A stretch of 64,000 nucleotides of DNA from Steinernema hermaphroditum. Lineage: Eukaryota; Nematoda; Chromadorea; Rhabditida; Steinernematidae. Below, one piece after another: positions 32,311 through 43,921 of the stretch (position 1 is the first letter of the stretch; each line of letters opens with the position of its first letter). The stretch is from contig CM059622.1 of assembly GCA_030435675.1 (NCBI GenBank), positions 5,022,001 through 5,086,000 of the forward strand, written 5' to 3'. A program made the position numbers and the translations under genes. The notes below the pieces were generated by a model. It worked only from the letters and a program-made list of their open reading frames with translations. It had not been told where the DNA came from and did not search any database.

Positions 32311-34674
32311 TCATTGACCGAAGGATCCGATACCCATCAAAACGTTCTTTCGAGTGAAGTGCAAACCGATCAGCGGCGTGTTCTTGGTTGGATAGGTGTA
32401 GAGACTGAAGCCGGGGTAGTTGACTCTGAAATGTTCCAGTTGGATAGAATAGTATGGGGCGGTACTCACTTCGTTTCATTGGAGGTGTGGTCTTGGCCCG
32501 TGTTCGAGGCGAGCAGAGCCTCCAGCGAGTATAGACTGACAGCGGAGTGCGGAGTGGTGGCGGCGATGGTTCCACCATCTCTGGAGAAACACAGAGAGGC
32601 CATGTAGGGGAAAGGAGGTGTGTCCTGGTAGGTGACCATCCTCTGGAGAGCGATATCCCACACGATCAGAGAGCCTTCTTCGGAAACGGAGACTATGTAT
32701 CGGCCACAAGGTGAGATCTGGAAAGGGGTGGATGGATGATGCAGAATAGATCATCTGTGTACCTTGACGCCTCGGACGCTTCCCTTGTGACCGGCAAAGG
32801 TCCTCACACACGATCCAGTGGAGACATCCCAAAGCCGTACGTATCTGTCGTCCGACCCACCGACAACGTAGTTGCAGTTGGGATGGTAGTCGATGCAGCT
32901 GACGTCGGAAAGGGCGCCCGTGAAAATGCGCAGAGGCTGCATCCGATCCGTGGCCCACACCATCGCCGTTCCGTCGGAACCGGCGCTGGCGAAGTAGTAG
33001 GAACGGGGAGAGAACTGCACTTGCCACACAGGCATGTTCAGTCGGTAGACGACGACGTTCTTCCGTTGGGAGATGGTCCAAAGGCGGATCGTAGAGTCGA
33101 GTGAGGAGGACAGGAGGAGACGTTTGTCGGGCGAGAAGGAGACTGAGTACACCGTGGATTGGTGGCCCTGAAAGCAAGGAGAAGGTAGTCAATTGGTCCT
33201 TCACTTTGAAAAACAAACCTGAAGTGCTAGATTTTTCACATCCTGTGTCTTGTCGTACATTTCATTGAGTATATCATCGGCATCCTGGTCAAGATTGTCC
33301 AGCTCATCCATCGACTTTAGCGGATAGAGACTGGTCTCGCCAACAGCCTTGATTTGAATGGCCGAGCTACCGTACCCAATAGCGATCAGCGAGGAGTCTT
33401 CTGTGACGTCGACGCAAGTGACGCCACCAGACGCATTGGCCACCGTGTACAAACAGATGTTAGGCGGTGTTTCGGCGTTGATTTTAGTTCTCCTCAGGAG
33501 ATCCTTCTGGGCTTGTCGCTTCTCGGCCTTCATGGCTTCGGTCAGCGGAGGCAGGGGAACCCTCTCCAATCCTGGCGCGTTAGTGTCCTTCTTCTTTGAC
33601 TCTTTGCCGTCTTTCCCCTTGGACTTTTTCTTGTCCAACTGACTGGAGAGATCTTCCTTGATGAGACTGTAGTACACTTTGTACTTCTTTTCTAAAAAGC
33701 CAAAAAATAGGAAACTTCGCTTCGGTGCTTTTACTCACCTACTTTGCTCGACTGTCCAAGTAGACCACCCATCTGGGCTTCAATGGAGACTTTTGAACGA
33801 ACGGTTGGATCGAGAATTTCGATGTTGATTCTTTCTTTGATGATCGTCTTGATTAGGGGGTGTCGAACGAGGAAGGCCTCCATATTCTTCATGCTCACTT
33901 TGGAGAGTTTAATCAAGAACTGATTGTTTCTGAAAATTGAAAATTTGCAATGTTCCTGCTAGGGTCACGTAGTGTTAACCCCAGTCAACCCTAGTCAAGT
34001 TCAAGAAAGATGACTAAAGATCCGATTATTTCGAGATCGAATCTATGAATCTCTGGCCCCGTAACTCAAACCGACTCAACGGCCACGCATTGTTTCAACA
34101 GTTAAAGGTCAGCTTTCTCAGCTTCTGTAGAGCATTTCGAAAGCTTCCTTACCTCAGCGATTCGACGATTTCGTTTCCCTGCGCTTGCAGCTGGTTGGTG
34201 AGCAGCCCTAGTCGATAGACGGGCTCATCGTACCATGACGGAATGATCTTCTTGAAGTGTCGGTAAAAGTGGGAAGCAAAGGCGTTCTGGCCTTCGAGTA
34301 GGGCTTGAATGTAGATGTGGGCGAAGACGGGATAGAGGAAAGCGGAAAGTTCCGTTCGATGGCAGTCGAATGCGCTCGTCACATGTGAGTAGAGTGCCTC
34401 GAATTCTCGAGATAGGGCCTCACTGAAACAGATGTGTAACTCGGATCGAAGTTGGATGATGTGCTACTTGGACTGTTCCTCTGGATTGTGCTGTGAATCC
34501 TCGTCACTTCGCAGGATGCTTCCAGCCTCGCGAGATAGTACTTGCTCGGCTTCCTGAACGTGGGCTTATTTTTAATATTGTGGTTTTAGTGCTCACTGAT
34601 AGTCCATTTCGCTTCAAGAACTCGAGAACTTTCTGCAGCGAGTCCTGATTCAAGTGGTCCAGATCTCCGTTCAT
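32311..34674 (-). CDS. taf-5: TFIID subunit TAF5 (WD40)
   Basis: Scaffold subunit of the RNA polymerase II factor TFIID. Exons (minus): 34674-34597, 34553-34468, 34422-34153, 33929-33739, 33691-33219, 33167-32763, 32717-32470, 32425-32311; 621 codons. Starts with a LisH-like segment (LQKVLEFLKRNGLSEAEQ), then the NTD2 domain (ELSAFLYPVFAHIYIQAL, HFKKIIPSWYDEPVYRL), a Lys-rich linker and WD repeats from about residue 340 (GHQSTVYSVSFSPDKRLLLS, TIRLWTI, VWQVQFSPRSYYFASAGSDG, CIDYHPNCNYVVGGSDDRYV, RLWDVSTGSCVRTFAGHKGS, VSVSEEGSLIVWDI). The last blade ends PLIGLHFTRKNVLMGIG. Order and motifs match TAF5 across animals. Confidence 0.95.
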
Positions 34675-35144
34675 GGCTGTTTTCTTCGGAAGAGACGACA
34701 GAAGAAGGCCGTTTCTACTATATCCAGTTCGCGTTCAGTGACATTAATAATGTGCGGGAATAAAAGCGACGCCACTAGATTGGAAGCCTATGCTTGGGCA
34801 GATCCAATGCTAGTGCTTTGCCTGAAAAAGGTTCTTTTAGCGGGACTGGCACTTGCGCCATCTGGCGACAGCAAACGACAATCACCGAACAGTCGAAACT
34901 TTGGCTCGATCTGCCGCCTATGCATCTACTTCTTACATATCGTTGCGAGACCTTTGGTAAACAATCTTCCATTCATTGTGATGATTTATGGTCAGATCAG
35001 GTGGAGTCGATCTTCACTATTGACTGCGGAATCGCAAGGCAAAGGTTCTATATAAATGTGCTAAATACTGTTCCCCTGGATTTGTCCGAATAGTCTGATA
35101 AATTTTTAATTTGCCTTATATCACAAGTAGCTGCAAAAACGATT
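34675..35144. other. Intergenic, taf-5 promoter side
   Basis: No supported gene; overlapping short ORFs on both strands lack features. Confidence 0.4.
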
Positions 35145-35218
35145 TGCCGCCAGCAGGGGTCGAACCTGCGACCTTGGGCTTATTAGACCCACGCTCTAAC
35201 CGACTGAGCTATGGCGGC
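35145..35218 (-). tRNA. tRNA-Ile, anticodon AAT
   Basis: A 74-nt cloverleaf. Acceptor GCCGCCA pairs with TGGCGGC, with discriminator A; D stem GCTC/GAGC; anticodon loop CTAATAA (AAT, Ile AUU); T arm GCAGG-TTCGACC-CCTGC. No intron. Confidence 0.96.
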
Positions 35219-36388
35219 ACGCCGCAAACTTCTGTAGCTTCACTGATGACCTTACTCGGAACCCTCGTGAGGTCGACAAGCAAATATTAAAAATGCATTT
35301 TTTCACATTTGTCGAATTTTGATTCTTGGGGTGTTTGGACCATACGTGAGGCTTCGGATGGAGACGGGTCCGGAGTAGACTTCGCTATTCTTCAAAGTGT
35401 CGGCGACTTTCATGGTGACTTATCACGTAGCCGGATACTTGGCGTTGAATACCTTGCTGTCAGCGGTACACTACGGCTTACGGAATTCCCTCTTGAAGCC
35501 GGAAGACTCACACATGCACAGCGTTTGCCATCAGGTCAACTGATCACTCAGAGAATGGCCAAAGGTCTTCTCGCCACTTTGGAGCATGTTTCTTTCTGCA
35601 GCGCAGCTGCAAGTTTAGGTCCGGTCCGAAATTTTTGACTGGACTAGCTGTCTTTCTGACATCGCGGCTCAGTGCAATCAAAAAACTCAACCGATCAATG
35701 AAGTGCTTCTTTTAAATAATTGTGGATTTAGAATTTAGGGTTCCTGTTTGGATTTTCTATTTGCGTTTGAATTCCATTTTGCCGCCCGGTCCAGTTTTTC
35801 AAGTCGCGATATCGGTATATGGCGCGTGAGGTCGAAAATTTCCCTGATCGGAGTACAAGCTATACTGCAAAAAATAAGCTTTTTTTTGGGTACATCTCGG
35901 GCACAACTGCATTAAGAACTCATTAACCAATTGAAGCACTCTTCCTTAGGCAGATATCCCGAAAACATACTTCACTACTTGACTGAACCAGCTAGTTTTT
36001 TTCGTGCTTTCTTAAATTAAATAATAGAGGCCCTATTCCTGCAAAGAATTATGAGAAAGACCTAAATAGGCACTGATTCCAACTATTCCTCTTGACCTTT
36101 GTCGTTTCCTTTCCCACCTCCACTCGGTGACATCGTAACGGGTTTGTCTCCGCTCAACGACTACAATGAAGGGACACCGCCGTCGTCTCATTAGCATTTC
36201 TCAGTTGAATTGGATAGTCGACACGAATGGAGGACGGGAAGTGAGGAATTGGGGGAGGAGGCTGCGCACGCATGCCCGAGGGTTCTTTCCTCGCACCTGG
36301 GCGCAGGCGCATTTAAGAAAACGCCTTTCTGTGCCCGTTTTCCCCTTTACAATTCAGCCCTTTTGTCGGCTTTGTATGGCTTTGCACC
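35219..36388. other. Intergenic upstream of the first Wnt gene
   Basis: 1.2 kb without a supported gene. The open stretch at 35309-35638 (plus) starts without ATG and shows no domain. A GC-richer patch precedes the Wnt start. Confidence 0.4.
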
Positions 36389-39165
36389 ATGTTCCGAGGA
36401 ATTCCCGTCGTCTTACTGCTCCATTTTCTCGTCGTCGGCTGTGTTGTTGACAGTGAACCCAATTGGTGGTATGTATCCAATAGGAAGGGAGGAGAAGAGT
36501 ACGGTAGCTATTGATCTATCGACTGTTGGAAATTCTATCTTTTTCAAAAAAGGAAGAAATTCAAAGTATTCTATCGAAGCGGTGTCTCTGAATGGTCTAA
36601 AATAAAGAAAAATTAGGGCTGTGCAAGTCTGCTGTCTGGAAATTGAAATGTCTCGTCTCGCACAGTCTTAGTCCGAATCCGTTTGATCTGAAGAAAAATG
36701 TGTGTAGCATAGTAGGTGCCGCCGATGAAAATGCATCTATTCTACACAGTAGCGTCTCGTGAACATTCGACAAAAGAAAAACAGAATGAACGTCTCTGGG
36801 GGCGCACTTTCGCATGAAAACCTTTCGTACTATTTGTACCTCTTTCTGCATGATTTACACGGAATAATGGCCATACGCCATATCAGTGATCCCAACGAGA
36901 CGTCCGACAAAAGACAGCAATTGACAACATCCTTCACATTACCCCTCTTTTGACCACTCGTCAGCGTACTTTTTTGCTAGAATAAGAATGGCTTGCTTGT
37001 CAATTGATTTTGCTCTTCAAGGCTGCTCTTGAAGCCAGAACGCATGTATTGCGCCCAAAAAATGATGTCGTCTTCTGTCAGCGGACTTACTTTGTCATAT
37101 GACCATATTTTAGATAAAAAATATTTCTCTTGGCAGTTCAAGCGTTGTTTCAATGCGAGCTGTAACCGCAACTGGCTCAAACATGCGTTAAAGGGGCCTA
37201 AATTCCGACTTTCATGGATATTCTTATAGATCATATATTGAAATATTCAAGGACCCGTGATTTCCGCTAATTCGGATAAGTCAATAAGTCGAAATCTGAC
37301 GACTTACAAGTGCACAGCTCAATTGTAATGCTATCAACGACCGTTTATCAGGGACTCAAATCATTTGGAACTCAAATTCCAGTACTTAAAAGTCTCAAGA
37401 ACCAGCAAACACATAGTTTAAGAACTGAGCAACTTCTTTCGACCACTTAGAAATTTTACTTATGAATATTGACCGTGAAGTTGTAAGAAAGTTATAAGTT
37501 CGTTTTGATGAGTTCCACGGACGAGCAGAAAGCAATAAGAGCGAATAATATGACTACGTCAATTAATACGCCTGTTTAGGAAAGTCTACTGGCTCAATTC
37601 TCCGCTATTTGATGTAAGGTTCTTTGCTGTTTATGCTTTCGAACTATAGAGGTTTCTAGGCGAAAGCTCTTCTGGGTCCAAAACTACACCACATATCCAA
37701 GAAGGACCCGGAGCTCCTTAAAGTCTTCCGCGAAGCCTTTGTCGAAGCGCTTGTAGAATGCAAACGGCACACAAAGAACCACCGTTGGAACTGCGAAGTC
37801 GAGGGAACACATCCCTATCAGGCGCTCTTTCCCACCACTTCCGGATACGGTACCTCTTTTTCCCGTTCTTCCTGGACCGTCTTTCAGCCAGCCGCGAATA
37901 CGCCTTCCTCCTCGCACTCTCCACCGCTTCCGCCGTGCGTTCGATCGCGCGCGCCTGCGCCCAGGGTCGCCTTCGGGGTTGTTCCTGCGATCCCTCGAAA
38001 CGCGGTCCTGTTCACTCGAGTCCCAGCAAGGTGTGGTCGCCTTGCGGCGTCAACCACGGCTCCGACAACATCCGTTATGCTAATCGCCTGACCAAGTAGG
38101 GAGAGTACGATGACTCTGAGGTTACGGTAACCGATTGCAGGAGACTGATAGACAGACCGTTTATGTGTCACTTCGGCGACAGCGATCGACAGATTCATCT
38201 GCATAACATAGCTGTTGGAAGAACTGTGAGTGAAAGAAAGATTGCGAGAATTTTTTGGAGAAAAAAATGCTACCAGCAAAAAAGAAAACATTGAAAGGAT
38301 CCCATTACTGCACGAGCTAGCTCATCCACAGTTTGACGAAGAGTTTGGAAAGAGTAATCAAACATACTGTAGTTTACCTCACCCGTTTTTCCATCTAGAA
38401 ATCAATCAATCGCACCAACTTGAAGTGACAAGACAAACATCCGAAATTATACTAAACGTTTATGTTTATGTTTAAAAAACGTTTATGAACGGTCTTTGAG
38501 GTTTTGTTCAACTGAATGTTCAATAATAATTAATGGTGTCAAGGCAATAATGTTTTACTACTCATTCAGTTGTCAACAAAAAGGAGGAACGTAATGAAAT
38601 AGCCACGTTTGCACGTTTGCTCGCCACGTTAGGGAATAAATGCATCGAACAATATCATGTTTTTCGTCTTTTCTGATTTTGATTTCAGCGGATTTACAGT
38701 AGGACTGGACGAAGTTTGAGAGACGTTTTATGCGTGCGCCGAGTTCGTCAACCGCTTATTTAGAACTTTTGTCCCCCTTTACATATGTAGTTTTAATTAT
38801 TTGCCTGCTTAACCCTGCATAACTCCAGAAGATGACCGTAATTTAGCGAGGAGACTACATAATATTTTAGTCACAGTCATCATGTTCGGTTTGCACATAC
38901 CCCTTTTTATCATTTAGATAGCTAGCACTGTGAACCTTATAATCGTTGCTTAGAGAGTGAAAGGCGAAGTAAAGTGTGAGTGCACGGCGATATTCGGGAC
39001 CTGCCTGGAGCAAAAGTGCGAGCAACGGAGCATCGAGATGAACGAGATCGGCGACAGCCTAATCCGGAGCCTGATGCGCTCCCGGCGGATCCGAAGGTCG
39101 AACACGGTGGACGTGAACCCGATGACGTGTGCATTGCCTAACAACGAGAAAAAGATGCGACACAG
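36389..39165 (+). CDS. Atypical Wnt ligand, C-terminal exon(s) not found
   Basis: Secreted Wnt-family signal. Exons: 36389-36503, 37661-37849, 37888-38095, 38141-38225, 38954-39165; 269 complete codons. A signal peptide (FRGIPVVLLLHFLVVGCVV) is followed by NWWYVS, LVECKRHTKNHRWNCE, EYAFLLALSTASAV, ARACAQGRLRGCSCD, GSDNIRYANRLT and LHNIAVGR, all at the expected Wnt positions. The block usually CHGxSGSC reads CTAIFGTC, so the lipid-accepting serine is Phe. The last exon ends in phase 2 at a GTATCG donor. No exon with the Cys-rich C-terminal (CNxxCCGRG...CKFxWCC) follows before the next Wnt gene, whose C-terminal exons are in another phase. Read-through would stop at 39256. Intron 2 is only 38 bp. 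Confidence 0.8.
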
Positions 39166-39826
39166 GTATCGAACTGTTTATGACGCAAAAAGTGGTTGTA
39201 TAGTATCCGAATTGATATTTGACCTGATTGAGACGGTTTATCGCCCCGTTTTATAGATCAATCCAAAGTTCAATCTTGTGTTTTTTGCGACTTCTCGGAA
39301 CGTTATCGCAAAAACACGTTTCCCGCCATTCAATAAACCCGTAGAAGGCCACGTTTCCCATGACGCATTCGCGGACATAGTGCAACTCCGCTAAATATTT
39401 GTTTGTCCACGCATGACTCAACCGCTTTCAGAACGGTTCCACTGTGGTTCGTCGACACTCGCTCTTGGACGCCGTTCGACCGATTCAGATACCGTAACTG
39501 ATCGATTCTTGCGCTGTCGTTTTCTCTGAATAAACGGTGTATTTGGAATTTCCAATGAAAGTTCTCCTCTGAAGTTTTCTGCTTCTAAATTGCCACATAA
39601 TTGGGAATACTGTCAGTGTTTAGTTCATTTATAGGGTTGTTACGAACATTTATAGGATTTTGCTGATCCTCCACGTGCTGAAGACCCACTTGTAGTCAAC
39701 CCCTGCTACTACTGTAGACTCCCGTGCTTACTGACAGGTTTATTTACTCTTCCATACGAACGATATTACAAAAATATCGTAGTTATTGTAATGATTTTCG
39801 ATTGCAGTCGGGAAATAGTAAATTTA

Positions 39827-39854
39827 GGCGTGGCGCGGGGCGGGGCGCCACGCC
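39827..39854. repeat. GC-rich perfect inverted repeat
   Basis: GGCGTGGCGC at 39827-39836 and GCGCCACGCC at 39845-39854 around an 8-base GGGGCGGG loop. Confidence 0.75.
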
Positions 39855-39889
39855 AATTTGAGTTTGGGCCTACCACCCGCAAGCCCATT

Positions 39890-40215
39890 TTGAGCCTAAT
39901 TTAGGCTTAAGCTTAGGCTTAAGCTGTCTAGCACAGGCTCAAAGGTCAAACTGTCTGAAAGTAAGCCTAAGCATAGGCTTAAAGTGCAAACTGTCTGAAA
40001 ATAAGCCTAAGCCTAAGCCTAGGCTTAAAGTGCAAACTGTCTGAAAATAAGCCTAAGCCTAAGCATAGGCTTAAAGTGCAAACTGTCTGAAAATAAGCCT
40101 AAGCCTAAGCATAGGCTTAAAGTGCAAACTGTCTGAAAATAAGCCTAAGCCTAAGCATAGGCTTAAAGTGCAAACTGTCTGAAAATAAGCCTAAGCCTAA
40201 GCATAGGCTGTCTGT
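39890..40215. repeat. 46-bp minisatellite carrying telomere-type TTAGGC words
   Basis: The word GCAAACTGTCTGAAAATAAG recurs at 39986, 40032, 40078, 40124 and 40170, an exact 46-bp period; a degenerate copy precedes it near 39943. Each unit also holds two or three (A)AGCCTA words, the complement of the nematode telomere hexamer TTAGGC, and an inverted AGGCTTA. About 5.5-6 units, nearly identical. Confidence 0.9.
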
Positions 40216-41546
40216 CATGGATTTGTGCTCACTGAAAGGTTCATTTCTTATGAACTCATGTCAAGATAATGTGCTTTGGCACTTTCACGACTTCTTGTCG
40301 AGGTCAAAGGAAATTAATTGTCATTGAAATACACTGTCCTGTATGATCCAAAAAAATGTGCGAAAAACGGATTGTTGTAATCGATCGGTTGGCGTTAATT
40401 GCCTCTGATATTCATAAATTGTGGCCCGTTCTGTCCAGAAGTGATATTACGTGTCGTCCAATACTGTTCACGGATTCTTAGTCAGTTTCTGGCATAAGCT
40501 TCAAGTGTTCAAGTTCTTGCTCATTTAGCTCAAAATTAACACGAGTTGAGCTCCTTATTTGCTGTGTATAGGCATAGACGTCTGGCTCCCGTCTGTCTCA
40601 CTATCTGTCATTGCCAGAAGAATGCACATTTAATCAAAAACAGTTTATGCAATAAAAAAGGGTTCAGTCACTATTCCATTCGATAGCGTTTTTGGCTCAT
40701 GAACAGTTGTTGTTAGATAGTGGATTAATTAGTGAGGAAACAGGCTAACTCAGCAGCGTTTGCTTATTTTGTATTCTGCAAGCGTATGCTGAGTTAATTG
40801 GTAAGACTTTTTGAGTTAATTAGTAAGACTTTTCTACAAAACGTCGACATTGAAACCTTTCACTACCCCTTTTATGTTTGATTCCGTTAATCCACTTACT
40901 TGAAACATATGCACTTCTGCGCCCGCCCCGCGTATCACTTCTGCACCGGTTGAGAGGCGTGTGCCGCGATTAAGGCTGTAAAAGGTATTTGGTCGCGCGA
41001 GCTATTTTACGACTTTCCGAACAAAAGTCGGCGGCTGTGGATAACCGTTTTATGCGCATTCAAGGTTGTTCTGCGGCGGCGGCGCAGGAGGAAAGTGAAG
41101 AAAAACCCATTCACTAATCAAATACAACAAGCGGACGCAAATCTGGGTTTAGTGCGCGCGGGGCGCCACTCCCTCGTTAATTAAGATCTTCCGCCGACGG
41201 CGACAATTCCTCCAATTTCCTCTTCCGATTTGACTCTTTTTCGCGGCGCCGCCGCCGCTGACCTCAATGTACCGTAGCCGTCCGCCTCCGCCGCCGCCGC
41301 TCCCTCCACTCGCCTAGCCGGAATACCGTATTGCGGCAGCAGCAGCAGCGGTGGTGGCGGTTGATTGCGTCCAATTTGTGAGGAGACGTCTTCCGAAAGA
41401 AGAAGAAGAAGAACTTCGGTCGTAAATGCTCGTCGCGCGGCTGCCGTAGGCCGGTTGCCTCGCCCCTCGCCTCGATTTTATTGACTCACGCTGACGCCGC
41501 CATCCAGCTCCGCTCACCTATCACCCCTCGAGAAGATCACCTTCAT

Positions 41547-43198
41547 ATGCATCACGTCCGCCTCCTCCTCCTTGTGTGGTCCTCGCTGCTGCCCCTTCTG
41601 GCCACCGCCTTCGGCTTCGAGCACCACAACCAACTGCAGCAGGGGCCTCAGACGGCGCTGCCGCCACCTCCGGACAAACTCGCTCAGGTTAGTCGTCGTC
41701 ACATGACGCCGTTGTGAATCACCTCCCGCTACCGTAATTGAGACGTTTCATTTTACGACTTCAGGGTTGTTCGCCGGAATTGCTTCATTTGCGCACCTAT
41801 CGACACTTCTACCAACTGTGCAGGCAACAGCCCGCCCTGGCTGTGTCGGCCTACGAGGGAATCCTCGAGGCGATGGAGCAGTGCAGGGAGCAGATGAGGT
41901 TCCAGCCGTGGGACTGCTCGCAGCCCGGCACGATCCTGCACGAACCGGGAGTTCTAAAATACGGTAATTCTATACAGCGTATTGATAGAATGAGAGACAA
42001 AAGCCAAGTGTCCGGGACTCAAATAGCTGACAAGGGAACATTTAAAGGTGCCCACGATTCGGCTGAAATTTGGCGCAGAATTTGTGCAAAATATTAGCTG
42101 TCCATATCTATTTGAAGAACATCTGGTATTCGGATCATGACCACATCTCTCAGGTACTAGTACTTCTGTGCCTAATTTTAGTAGAATCGCCTGGTGGAAC
42201 CTTTAAATGTTTCCTTGTGAGCATGGCTAGTCAAAGTCTTTCCTCGAGAGACCTATTACAAGTTTGCTAAAAATTGGTACTTACGCCTGTTCAAAACCGT
42301 GACAATGGTGCTATCTTCAAGTGTACCAGCCTTTTCGGAAGGGGAGTTTGAAGTTAAATTTGTCTAAAGATGTGACCTTTTTAAAAACTTTCCCAAAAAT
42401 ATCTCCCTTAAGGCTATCGCGAATCAGCCTACCTATGGTCGATGTCCTCTGCCGGCGCGGCTTGGGGCGTTGCCACGGCCTGTGCCCAAGGATGGCTCGA
42501 TGAGTGCAAATGCGTAGGAGACGACGCAACTGGCGCGGGAGGCTGGGAATGGGCCGGATGCTCCTACGGTGTGCAGTATGGAATCACCACTGCCCGCAAA
42601 CTGCTCACCCGCCAGGGCCTCGCCAAGAGTCCTCTGAAGAAGCTGGAGAAACACAATCTGAAGGCTGGCAGGATAGCCGTCAAGAAGACGCTGATCTCTT
42701 CGTGCAAGTGTCACGGAGTGAGTGGAAGTTGCCAGCAGAGGACGTGCTGGAAGAAGCCGGCCCATCTCTCTGAAATTTCGAATCACTTGACCGAAAAGTA
42801 TCGGAAAGCCAAACAGATCCTCGATGGATCAAAAGCCAAAAATGCCGAATTGGTAAGTGGTCTTTCTAATGCCTAAATCGTCCTGTCTTCTCAACAGATC
42901 TACTTGGAGCAGAGTCCAGATGTGTGCTCTGTCCAGCACAAACATCTAATGCAGAGGAGAGCGCTACCGAGAATATGCAACTGGAGGAACGAAACCCACA
43001 GCCAGGGCAACTGCAACAAGCTCTGCTGCGGCAAGGGCTTCCATGTGAGTACCATTTTTCCCACAGCAGGGCTTACCATGCGTTTAGGTATCACACGAAG
43101 TGACCTCCTACAAATGCGACTGTAAATTCATTTGGTGCTGTAAGTTGGAGTGTAACGACTGTCTCCAACACCAGTGGGTTTCCACATGTGCTCCATAG
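41547..43198 (+). CDS. Wnt ligand, canonical
   Basis: Secreted, palmitoleoylated signal acting on Frizzled receptors. Exons: 41547-41687, 41765-41963, 42413-42852, 42898-43044, 43088-43198; 345 codons, normal for nematode Wnts. Signal peptide VRLLLLVWSSLLPLLATAFG, then EQCREQMRFQPWDCS, SSAGAAWGVATACAQGWLDE, KLEKHNLKAGRIAVKK, the intact acylation block CKCHGVSGSCQQRTCW, YLEQSPDVC and the C-terminal hairpins CNKLCCGKGFH, CDCKFIWCC and CNDCLQHQWVSTC. All introns GT-AG. Which Wnt it is cannot be told from motifs; lin-44 is the only chromosome I Wnt I recall in C. elegans and has a similar length. Same strand as the atypical Wnt, 2.3 kb downstream. Confidence 0.93.
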
Positions 43199-43786
43199 AG
43201 CATTCTGCTTGTTGTTATTTTATTGATCCCGTGATGATCTTGTCTATTTGACTCTGAATATGAACTTAGAATAAAAACATTGGCTAGACGTGGGAGAAAT
43301 GTGAGGTTAACTGCTCTGTATCAGTCCTTTCATTCGCTACTGTATTTAAGTAGCTGTTTGCTGTGCGAGCCAAGAGCACAGCAAGCTGTGTTTGCCTTCG
43401 AATCAGCCCTGAATCAGAGTTGCTCGGGTACCTGAAGACGCGAACCCGACAACTCTGGTCATGATAGAAGAGATCAAGCACAGAGCTAAGTTTTTCGTAT
43501 GAATGTACCCAGGGATGAATTAGAGTCACAATGTACACAGCCTTATGTATGTGGAGTTTAAGAACCATCTTTTATATGTCAAACGCGGTTCGGATTTAAC
43601 TGGAGTTGTCCTAAGCGGTTGCTGTGTATCGAGTTTAAGTTTACATTTAATGGCATTTCGGCAAGCGGTCGTTGTTGCGGTATTATTTTGCACCGCTGTG
43701 TTATCACCTCCGGGAACGTTTATCGCACAAGGCACGCTAATAAGAATCAGAAATGAAGAGCATTCGTTGACTCATAGTTGGCTCGC
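43199..43786. other. Wnt 3' flank
   Basis: A polyadenylation-type signal (AGAATAAAAAC) lies near 43270. No gene beyond that; ORFs here are short and featureless. Confidence 0.4.
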
Positions 43787-43794
43787 GTGGGAAT

Positions 43795-43913
43795 CAGGGA
43801 TGTGCGGAATTCCGATTCCGACTTCCGCAGGTCCGGAATTCCGGGGTTTTTGGCACTTCCGATTCCGGACTTCCGACTTCCGAAATCGGAAATTTTACTT
43901 CCGCACATCCCTG
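43795..43913. mobile_element. hAT-type MITE with 8-bp target-site duplication
   Basis: A 119-bp element with perfect 15-bp terminal inverted repeats, CAGGGATGTGCGGAA and TTCCGCACATCCCTG, and a foldback interior of TTCCGATTCCG-like words. It is flanked on both sides by the same 8 bases, GTGGGAAT (43787-43794 and 43914-43921). CAGGG(A/T)TG ends plus an 8-bp duplication are the mark of hAT transposition. No transposase inside. Confidence 0.93.
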
Positions 43914-43921
43914 GTGGGAAT

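Larger units (their letters stand above)
39257..41546. other. 2.3 kb between the two Wnt genes
   Basis: Contains a GC hairpin (39827-39854), the telomere-like minisatellite, AT-rich spacer and, at 41,020-41,480, a GC-rich stretch with CCGCC runs and CAG/AGA triplet runs that is probably the promoter and 5' leader of the second Wnt gene. No exon with Wnt C-terminal cysteines is seen. Confidence 0.5.

Noticed and set aside
39890..40215. CRISPR-like regular array
   Set aside because: Units are contiguous near-identical 46-mers with no unique spacers, in a eukaryotic genome.
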